Assembly (NCBI GenBank): GCA_022496205.1 | Contig: WTXD01000001.1 | Coordinates: forward strand, 1,302,001 to 1,366,000 | Length of the DNA stretch: 64,000 nt | Direction of reading: 5' to 3' | Source: Gloeopeniophorella convolvens | Lineage: Eukaryota; Basidiomycota; Agaricomycetes; Russulales | Part shown: piece after piece, positions 56,473-64,000 of the stretch | Position numbering within the stretch: position 1 is the first letter of the stretch | Layout of the letters: each line of letters opens with the position of its first letter | The notes under the pieces: model-generated | Databases searched by the model: none | Seen by the model: the letters and a program-made list of their open reading frames with translations, nothing else | Told to the model about the DNA's origin: nothing | Position numbers and translations under genes: made by a program

Positions 56473-59400
56473 CTAGTCGAGCTCCACGAGGTTCTGCCGG
56501 ATTCCGCGCACGCGCTCCTCGACAGTATCCAGCACCCGCGCCAGCTCCGCCACCTCCTCGCGCCAGCTCTCGACCGCGCGCGGCGCAGGCGGCTGCGGTA
56601 AGGCCGCTCCCGCCCCTACGCCCATGCCCGCCCCTTGCCCCGGCGGCGCGCGCCCCGCAGCAAGCTCGTCCCAGAGCGCCGTGACGATCCCCTGGACCCA
56701 CTTCTCGCGCTCCTCGGTCCTGCGCGCCTCCTTCCGGCGCCCGACCTCCTCGCGGCGCCCGACGAGCACCATCGTGTACAGGTTCGAGAGCACGAGCGCG
56801 CCGATCACCGCGTAGAGCGCGGCGCCCGCGGGGCTGCCGTCCCACGCGTCACGCAGGAGCTCGATCGCCCCGAGCGCGGACTGCCGCCCCACCGCCGCGG
56901 CGCCCTCGAACGTGTCGTACGCCCACTGCAGCCCGCGCTGCCCGCGCTCGGCCTCGCGCTCCTTGCGTGCCGCGTCGGGCGAGGCGGCGTGCGCGCCGGT
57001 CGGCGCGGTCGGGGTGGGCGGGGCGGACGGCGGCTGCACGGCGACGACGACGGCGGCGGGGTCGAGCCCGGCGGGGATGAACTCGGTCTGGTGCTCTTGG
57101 ATGTAGGTGCGCATCGCGCGCTCGAGCTCGGTGTGGTACGTCCCCTGCCCCGCGATCGCGGACTTTTCGATGATGCCTGCGGGCGGCGTGAGTGGGGAGG
57201 TGAGATATACGTGTGTGTGTATGAAGGGCGCACCCTTGATGAAGCTGCGCCCGGTCCACTCAACCTGCGACGTGACGACGATGCGCGAGGAGATGGGGCT
57301 CGCCCAGGTGATGCACGTGCGCGTCTTGACGCTGAACACGCCGCCGCTCGGCACGTCTGGCGTGCGCGTCGTCGTCACGGTCGACACGTAGTCGTCAAAG
57401 TCGCTGTGCACCGTCTCGTCGCGGATCTCGCACTTGGTCGAGCGCGGGCCGATGCTCCCGTTCAGCGGCTTGATGTACGACATGTTGCGCGCGAGGCAGC
57501 TCTGGTCCGCCGGGCTCGGCGTCCAGTCGGAGATCTGGATGTCTGCGCGGGGCGTGAGGTCAGGAGGGACGGTAGGAAGCAGCGCGGCGCACCCTCGAGC
57601 TTCTGGTCGACGCGCATAAAGTCCTTGATGAACCCGCTCGCGAACATCAGGTTGTACAGCCGCTCTGGCGTGCCGGGCAGCACGACGTCCATCGGGGTCT
57701 CCGAGTAGTGCCTTCCCTCCTTCCCACACGCGCACTGCGTCACCTTGTGCACAGGCATTTCCACCGCTCCCACCGGGGTCGCTGTCGTCCCCGCCGGCGC
57801 CGCCTGGCTAAGCGTGCGCGCGGTCTCGAGCGCGGATCGCCCGGCGCTCTCGTCCTCCTCGAGCCCGTCCTCGGGCCGCGCGAGGCGCCATATGTTGTAG
57901 ATGACGTCATAGACGGTGTCGCGCGCGAGGAAGGACGCGAAGGTGTACTTGGTGTTGCGCGTCGCGATCTGGATCGCGTTGGGGATGACGAACGCGGTCA
58001 TCTTCTTCTCGAGCGAGATGATGTCGTAGATCGGGATGATGAGCTGTGGCGTGCGTGTGAGCACAACCTCGAGCAGATACAGGTAGCACGCACGTCCGTG
58101 ATCCACCCAAAGATGTTTGCATGGAACAGATGTGGTTCTCCGAGATGTATATGCGGCCTTGGATGAGGATCTCGCGCTGCAGCGCGCAGCCATAGTCTGG
58201 GCGGCCAAACCCATCAGCGACCTGATGCAACTGCGAACGCCCGCGCACACACGCCGAACAGACGCACCCTCGATCAGATAGTCACCCTCGGGGATCGTGC
58301 GGAACAGCTCGTGGAAGTCCGCATTGCGCTTGTTGCTCGCGACCGCAAAGCCCGTGACAGGGATGTCCCCGTCGTTGAGGTCCGCGAGCAGTGCGTCGTC
58401 ATCCGAGTCGTCGTCCTCCTCGTCCTCGTCGCGCCCGTCCGCGGAAGAGACATAGTCGCTCTCCTCGAACGGGCGTGCGGAAAGCGAGTCCTGCCGCGAG
58501 CGCAGCGCCTGCGGCGACAGCTGCAGCGCGTTCGAGTCGACGGACGACTGCGACGCGGCCGCGCGGTGGCCAGACAGCGCGGGGGAGCGCTTGACGACGG
58601 AGCCCTTGCGACGCGGCGGCGACGCGGGCGGGGACGAGCCCCCGGTGCTGCGGCGTGACGGGGTGGACACGATGGCGGCGGGGGGTGCGCCAGGGTTGAC
58701 CATGGAGAGGCCGGACGCAGCAAGAGCGGACGCGAGCCCTGTGGGCTTGCGCTTGGGCGAGGCCTGCGGGCCGGCAGTCGAGCTGCGGCGCCATAGGCGA
58801 CGTTTGCGGCCGCTGGCGGTCGACGCGATGCTGATCGAGTCGGGGTCGCGCCCGCGGTCAGGGGTGAGGAACCGCGACTCGGGCGGGGACGCGATGGTGG
58901 CGGCGCGGGCCTGGGTGGGCGTCGGCGCGGTCGAGATGGGCGACACCTGGAACTCGCCCGAGTTAGTGGGGGAGTCGACCATGGGCATGATGACGAGGCC
59001 GTGGCCGTTGGGAGGGGCTGCCGAGCCGGGTCCGGCGCCGGCGACGGTCGCGGCGCGGTGGAGGTCGGAGGCGGCGGGCGGGGAAGCGGGCTCCTGCTTT
59101 GCGGTGCGGGAGCGAGAGCGGGAGGACGAGCGGGAGACGACGCTGCGACGCGGTCGCGGAGGTTGCCTGTGGAAGAGGAGGGCGTGAGAGGGCGTGCGGA
59201 GCCGTTGGCGTTGACGCCCAGCTTTTGATTGGAAGAGGGCGTCGGGGTGGGCATTCCGCTGTCACTTTCCGGGGCGGAGAGGTCGTCGAGGCCGGTCAAG
59301 GGCGCTGGGCGGTTGACGCGGGGCCTTTCTGGGTGGTGTAGCTGTGGTCTGTGTCGCTCTGGAAGGAGCCCGCGTGGCTCTGGGGCGAGGGGGGGATGAC

Positions 59401-59653
59401 GGTGACGCTGGGCTCCGAGTGGAGAGAGCCGTTCGACGGCACGGGGCTCATCTGGGGCGGGGTGACTTGGAACGACGGCGGCGGGTGTGGAAGGAGCTCT
59501 GGGGGCCGTGCGGCGTCGAGAGGCGCGGGGCGGGCGTGTCGCTCGGCTGGAGCGCCGCCGCTGCGTCAGACGGCGAGCCCGACCGGCTCTGGCTCTCTGA
59601 CGACAATCGACTGCCTGACTGCGGTTTGAACTTGGAGAAGAATCCAGGGCCAT
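56473..59653 (-). pseudogene. GRAM/VASt sterol-transfer-like protein (Lam/GRAMD1), with apparent frameshifts
   Basis: Exons (minus): about 59653-58268, 58196-58094, 58043-57593, 57542-57234, 57176-56473. Order of parts: Ser/Pro-rich N-terminus; GRAM domain (FHELFRTIPEGDYLIE, DYGCALQREILIQGRIYISE, LIIPIYDIISLEKKMTAFVI); VASt domain (PGTPERLYNLMFASGFIKDF, NMSYIKPLNGSIGPRSTKCE, SSRIVVTSQVEWTGRSFIKG); a membrane helix (ALYAVIGALVLSNLYTMVLV) and a C-terminal coiled coil. Lam proteins tether the ER to other membranes and move sterols. Four single-base losses relative to the expected frame are seen: near 59647, 59300, 59145-59170 and 58126, mostly in C or T runs. All splice junctions and the rest of the frame are good. 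Either the gene is decaying or the assembly has homopolymer errors here; I favour errors. Start near 59653 is tentative. Confidence 0.75.
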
Positions 59654-60003
59654 GTGTCTCTCTTTCTCTCTCCTATGTTTCCCTCTGATCTATTCACGCT
59701 GTCTCCGAGTCGATACAATCGAGATGTCGGTCGACCTCAGTTCTGCGCGTGCAACCTCCGTTCGGGTTGTTCGGCTCCTGTCTCGGTGGCGCTCCTGGTC
59801 GTGCGGGTCGTGAATTGAGGGCGTCGACGGGCGGGCGCAGGCGTCGTCGGGGGCGGGATCAAAGTCGTTGCTGGGCAGAGCTCGCACCGCAGACAACACC
59901 GACTCGTTCGTCCGCGTGTTCGCGTGCCCGTGCGTCCCTTGCAGGCGCTCGCTCCGGCTACACCGGACACCGTCTCCATCTCCTCTCGTCCACTAGTGCG
60001 CGC
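59654..60003. other. Short divergent promoter region (Lam-like / RCC1-like)
   Basis: 350 bases between opposite starts. The + frame of the RCC1 gene is open upstream but Arg/Gly-rich and without Met, so it is not added. Confidence 0.4.
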
Positions 60004-61320
60004 ATGCCCGCGCCGACACACCTTTACGCCGCTGGGTCCAACGGCAACGGCCAACTTGGCACGGGCGGTCTCCAGGACGCCCTCTCGCTGACACCCTGCG
60101 TGTTCGTCGGCTGCCCGCTCGGCGCTCTGCCCCCGCGGACAGAATCTGTCATCGCGATCGCCGCCGGCGGCAACCACACCCTCGCCCTCCTCGCCCGCAC
60201 CCTCGGCGGCGACCCGCGCCCACGCCTCGAGCTCTGGGGCGCCGGCGACGGCTCCAAAGGCCAGCTGGGCCCGACGTACGCGCAGGATGCGGGCGCGGGC
60301 GCGGACTGCGCCGTCTTCCGCCCGCTGCACCTGCCGCTCGACGCGCACGCGCTTGGAGGGTACGCCGTCGCGCACGTGGCGGCCGCCTGGGAGACGAGCT
60401 ACGTCGTGCTCGCCAGGCCCGGCAGCCCCGACGTGCTGCTCTCGATGGGCGGCGACGACTACGGCGACCTCGGCATCGGGGGAGGACCAGGCAGCAGCAA
60501 AGGCAACAAGGGAAACGCAAACGCAAACGCAAACGCGGGTGCGGAGGCCACGACGGCACCCTTTCACCGCGTCGACTTTTCACATATCTTGGGTCCGGCT
60601 TCTGCTCCGCAGCAGGACCAGCTCCTTTCGATATCGGACATCATCGCCGGGCCGCACCACGTCCTCGCGCTGCTGCACGCCGGCTCCGCGCAGCACGTCG
60701 CAGGCTGGGGCGCAGCGCGGCACGGCCAGCTGGGCCCGCCGCCCCCATCCGCGCGCACGTGCGCCCCCGCGCCCATCGCGCTCCCCGTGCCCGCCGCGGA
60801 CCCGGTGTGCGCCGTGCGCGCGGGCCACCAGCACTCGCTGCTTCTGCACGCCTCGGGGCGCATCACCGCGCTCGGCGCGGACGCGAAGGGCCAGCTGCGC
60901 GGGCTCGCCGCCGTCGCCGACGCGCACGACGCGTGCTGTGCGTGGCACGGAAGCTACGTCCTCACGCGTGGCGGCGCGCTGCTATCCACCGGCGCGGGCG
61001 CGCACGGGCAGCTTGGGCGCACGGATGCGGGAGCAGGCGCAGGGCTAGGCGCGGTGGAGCTGCCGCGCGCGGTGCGGCGCGTCGCGTGCGGGAGCGAGCA
61101 TGTGCTTGTGCTTGCGGACGGTGGCGCGGTGTGGGGGTGGGGGTGGAACGAGCACGGGAACCTCGGCGTTGGCGCGCAGGACGATGTGCGTGCGCCCGTG
61201 CGCGTGCCGCTGCCTGCGGACGCGGGCGAGCCCGTCGGCGTGTGGGCGGGGTGCGGCACGAGCTGGGTCGCGCTCGCCGCTGCGGAGGGTGCGGGCGCCT
61301 CCGCCCCTGCGGACGCCTAG
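60004..61320 (+). CDS. RCC1-repeat protein (Ats1-like)
   Basis: Single exon, 438 aa, starting MPAPTHLYAAGSNGNGQLG. RCC1-type blade motifs recur: AAGSNGNGQLGTG, AAGGNHTLAL, WGAGDGSKGQLGP, MGGDDYGDLGIG, GWGAARHGQLGPP, RAGHQHSLLLHASG, TGAGAHGQLGRT, ACGSEHVLVLADGG and WGWNEHGNLGVGAQ. This indicates a six- or seven-bladed propeller. Length and composition resemble fungal Ats1 (alpha-tubulin suppressor 1), involved in tubulin/tRNA-modification pathways, more than nuclear RCC1, but this is a guess. A CAAACG run encodes NANANANA near residue 175. Confidence 0.8.
   Translation: MPAPTHLYAAGSNGNGQLGTGGLQDALSLTPCVFVGCPLGALPPRTESVIAIAAGGNHTLALLARTLGGDPRPRLELWGAGDGSKGQLGPTYAQDAGAGADCAVFRPLHLPLDAHALGGYAVAHVAAAWETSYVVLARPGSPDVLLSMGGDDYGDLGIGGGPGSSKGNKGNANANANAGAEATTAPFHRVDFSHILGPASAPQQDQLLSISDIIAGPHHVLALLHAGSAQHVAGWGAARHGQLGPPPPSARTCAPAPIALPVPAADPVCAVRAGHQHSLLLHASGRITALGADAKGQLRGLAAVADAHDACCAWHGSYVLTRGGALLSTGAGAHGQLGRTDAGAGAGLGAVELPRAVRRVACGSEHVLVLADGGAVWGWGWNEHGNLGVGAQDDVRAPVRVPLPADAGEPVGVWAGCGTSWVALAAAEGAGASAPADA
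60511..60537 (+). repeat. In-frame hexamer repeat in the RCC1-like gene
   Basis: Repeated AACGCA units (GGAAACGCAAACGCAAACGC) encode alternating Asn-Ala in a loop between propeller blades; the length may vary between strains. Confidence 0.7.
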
Positions 61321-63307
61321 GCGCGCGTGTCGGGCAGGCGCCGATTGGCCCGCGTCGTGTGTCGTGCCCGTCCTGAAGCCAGCCTCGAACCCCATGCGGC
61401 GGAACGGCTCTAGGCTTCACATCTGCAACGCGGACGACCTGTACGTCGGGGCGGAGGTGAGCCGATTGTTACTGACCGCTACTCCCGCGGGACCGTGCTG
61501 AAACGCGGATACCGCAAGGGTCTTCAAGCTGCCAACCAACGGAATGGGGAGCGCTGCCCGGTCAGAAGAACACGGCGATCTCTATCGCTGCTGCGGAGCG
61601 GCGTCCAACGTCTTTTGTCCTATAAAAAAAACTGTGCTCTGCAGCGTCGCCGCCTTGAACAAGAAGTTTCGAAGCGGAATCCCAGGGAAGCACACGTACA
61701 GACGAATCTGTAACGTCGTCAAACGTAATGCGGACCCTTGTCATGATACAAGCACTACACAGAGTGTTCTATCAGATACAATCTGCAAATACAACCCCGA
61801 GCAAGACAAACTGCGCGCAATTTATGCCAACATCACGTCTGCTCCGAGCCCGTCTCCATGAGAGCTGTACACGTACAATGCTCAACGTCAACCCGAAGCA
61901 CCCCAAGATGTCACACCGTTGGACGGATGGACGAATGCGCGCAGCGCCGCCACAATGGTTGCATATATGCGTGGGTGCGCATCGATGGCGGCGACGCGTT
62001 GGGACGTGCCCGCCCTGCCAGAGCAAGACGACGCGACGCACGACAACGCACTGAATTGCAGTGTGTCAAGGCCAGCTGTCTGCAGGGCTTCCATCGCACG
62101 GCAGCATGCTCCCTAGGCGAATTCAAATGCAAGGCAGAGGCACACGTTCTGCTTTTCGATTGCATCCCCGCCGCGCACCCAGAGCAGAGCAACCCGCGCA
62201 CAAGGGCGTCGTGCAACAGCGAGGCACACCTGCGCCGGCATTTACAAGGGCTGCCGTCCTCGAGAGCACATCGCACATCGCGATCCGCGTATAGGCCAGA
62301 TGCATTAAATGGCCCTAGTGGCGCTTATCGTGTTGGAATCGGGGCGGATCTCCGTACGCTAACCAGCTGCTCCGATCTGCTCCGATTCGACGCTTGCCCG
62401 CCTTTGCCACCCGCCCACAACGTCAGCAACAGCGCGCCCATGATGCCCTTTCAAACCTCACCAGCCTCTGACATATCTTCGGCTGCCACATCGCCCTCGT
62501 CCTTCTCCTCGCAGCAACGACTGTCTGCTGGCCTCAGCCTGTAACGCGTCACGCGCAGCATCGCGAGAACTTGCCCCCAGGTGCGCCGGACTGCTGCCAT
62601 TCGGGGCAAGAAGCATCCCGGCCGCCTGCCCTGTGACGGCAGCTTCCCGGAAGGCGCAGAAGCTCAGTGCCCTGCCAGATGTTGTTCGTGCTAGCGCTCA
62701 TTGCTTGGTGATGGCTGCGTTCCGCTTACGATCGCGAGGGTGGAACCTTCCGCCGAATTTGAGGGTCGCGAGCGCAGGTGCTCGCCTGCTTGCGATGCGA
62801 CGCGATGCGACAGGCCCCTGGGTCGTCGAGGCGTTTCATTCATGGGCTTGCAACTTGTCGGCCTTTGGCGCCCCCCCTTCCCCCGGTGCGTCACTCGCGC
62901 CTGCACCGGGCCCATTACCAACAGGGTCCCGCACTGACCGGAAACCCCGCGGGCTCACCGGTGCTGGCAGCGATGGTGGCGGCGGCGCGACGCAGCTATC
63001 GATGCCGTTTTAGCTTTCTGGGCGCACGGGAAGGTGCGGCGGTCTGGCAACGTTATGCCATGGGACCGCGGCGCAGGGCAGGGCAGGCCCCAGCTCAATT
63101 CAGTCCGTGCCGAGATATAATAACCGGCGATTGCGCGTGCGCCTTGCCCTTTACTGGTCCTGCCGGTGCGTCTGCTGCCTCTCTGCCCAAGCACTGTACT
63201 GTATCTGTGTGCTGCAGACTTGACACGACCGCCTCCGCCTCCTTCTGTAAACCCTTCTTCTTCCCCGACCCGCCCCGCCGTCCGACTGCCGCGCAGCTCC
63301 GCCCCCC
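61321..63307. other. Intergenic
   Basis: About 2 kb. Several medium-length open frames on both strands (61858-62544 plus, 62633-63013 plus, 61911-62276 minus) have biased composition and no domain. I see no gene here. Confidence 0.4.
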
Positions 63308-63949
63308 ATGGCGTCCAACTCGACCGCGGGAGACGCTGACATCCCCGGGGACATCCTCACACTGTGGGTGCACCTGCTTATTCACCCGTGCCGCCCAGGA
63401 TGGCTGCTGATCATGATTCATCCATTGTATCCGTTGCCGTCCCCCGCGTTTTTCATTTGCGGTTTCGCGTACAGGGTCGGACCTATTGTGCGTCGGGCGC
63501 TATGCCTTCTCGTTTGTCTGCGTGCCGTTGGAGCTGACTTGTGTGCTGCGCAGCTTATCGGCAACCTCTTGAGCTGGTTCTTATTTGGGGTGCTCACTAT
63601 GCAACTTTGTGCGTGCGCGCCCACGCGCATATACTTAAGCGTGCTGCGGCTCTTCGCGCGCGCGATAGCTTACTGTTCCTCCCCGCGCAGATGTATACTA
63701 CCTCGCATTCCCAAAGGACTCGTTGTGGATACGGTTCACTGGTGCGTGTGCACGCGCTGTTGGACATGCGCTGCGGGGACTGATGTCTGGCCGGCAACAC
63801 AGCGTATGGGCTCTTCCTGTTCGACTTAGGGCAAACCATCGTCATCACGCAAGTTGCCTGGTCCACCTTATGTTCCGGCTGGGGCAAGCCCGCGGCCCTC
63901 GTCCACACATCGTGGGGATTCGCGCTAACGCCCGTCGCGAGCGGCATCA
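63308..63949 (+). CDS. 5' part of a multi-pass membrane protein (DUF6534-like), truncated by the window
   Basis: Exons so far: 63308-63363, 63475-63487, 63554-63608, 63691-63741, 63803-63949, followed by a donor GTGAGT at 63950. The protein begins MASNSTAGDADIPGDILTLV and continues GPILIGNLLSWFLFGVLTMQ, LYVYYLAFPKDSLWIRF, YGLFLFDLGQTIVITQVAW, then SWGFALTPVASGI. The GVLTMQLYVYYLAFPKD pattern, with one helix ending in Gln and an aromatic run before a Pro-Lys/Asp-Asp loop, is typical of the basidiomycete DUF6534 membrane family. Function unknown. Exon 2 is only 13 nt. All donors (GTGGGT, GTGCGT) and acceptors keep frame. Confidence 0.78.
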
Positions 63950-64000
63950 GTGAGTCGCAGCACCACTCCTCTTGCTCCCGCCACTGAGACATGGTGTTAC

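Noticed and set aside
59090..59190. A 53-nt intron reconciling the frame change in the Lam-like N-terminus
   Set aside because: It would need the weak acceptor GCAAAG without a branch site, and would not explain the three other -1 shifts in the same gene.
61858..63013. Medium-length + frames between the RCC1-like gene and the last membrane gene
   Set aside because: Composition is biased (Ala/Arg/Cys/His) and no domain or splice pattern is visible.
1..64000. CRISPR array, prophage or restriction/defence island
   Set aside because: No regularly spaced repeats, phage genes or bacterial-type operons; the region is intron-rich and eukaryotic.

Overview
This window reads as nuclear chromosomal DNA of a filamentous basidiomycete, most likely an Agaricomycete. 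Most genes are split by short introns (about 47-92 nt, GT...AG, CTRAY-like branch sites). The set includes fungal housekeeping genes (Rpn5, Med7, mS23, ADE5,7), families typical of mushrooms (F-box/LRR-like proteins, multi-pass membrane proteins, 4CL-like acyl-CoA ligases) and GC-rich, proline/serine-rich disordered proteins. There is no rRNA gene, convincing tRNA, CRISPR array or prokaryotic operon structure. Gene models below were assembled by hand from splice signals and reading-frame continuity, without alignment tools.

Layout. 1-6.1 kb, + strand: 3' end of an unrecognised gene, an F-box-like protein, proteasome lid subunit Rpn5. 6.7-15.6 kb: a metallo-beta-lactamase-fold (MBL) hydrolase on +, then three tandem ~2.15-kb units, each carrying a related MBL gene on -, the last broken by a 1-nt frameshift. 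15.8-28.4 kb, all -: mS23/Rsm25, acyl-CoA ligase 1, a BCL7-like protein, Med7, a seven-helix-type membrane protein and acyl-CoA ligase 2. The two ligases share nearly all exon boundaries, including two 15-nt microexons. 30.2-32.1 kb, +: a membrane protein with a carbon-nitrogen hydrolase domain, organised like bacterial apolipoprotein N-acyltransferase. 32.2-33.2 kb, -: an SDR. 34.7-38 kb, +: a long disordered protein and a small unrecognised protein. 38.8-42.3 kb, -: a 1079-aa disordered protein. 43.7-46.6 kb, +: bifunctional ADE5,7. 46.9-50.6 kb, -: a membrane-anchored TPR protein joined through a 51-nt intron that ends in an in-frame TAG. 51.6-51.9 kb: a TA-flanked inverted-repeat element (mariner-type MITE). 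53.2-56.3 kb, +: a second F-box-like protein and a DUF3140 protein. 56.5-59.7 kb, -: a GRAM/VASt sterol-transfer-like (Lam/GRAMD1) gene with four apparent -1 frameshifts. 60.0-61.3 kb, +: an RCC1-repeat protein. 63.3 kb to the end, +: 5' part of a multi-pass membrane protein that leaves the window.

The housekeeping genes serve unrelated pathways (proteolysis, transcription, mitochondrial translation, purine synthesis, lipid transport). The accessory part is the MBL array, the ligase pair and the membrane proteins. The MBL, ligase and SDR enzymes could act on small acyl or aromatic substrates, but nothing in the sequence ties them into one pathway.
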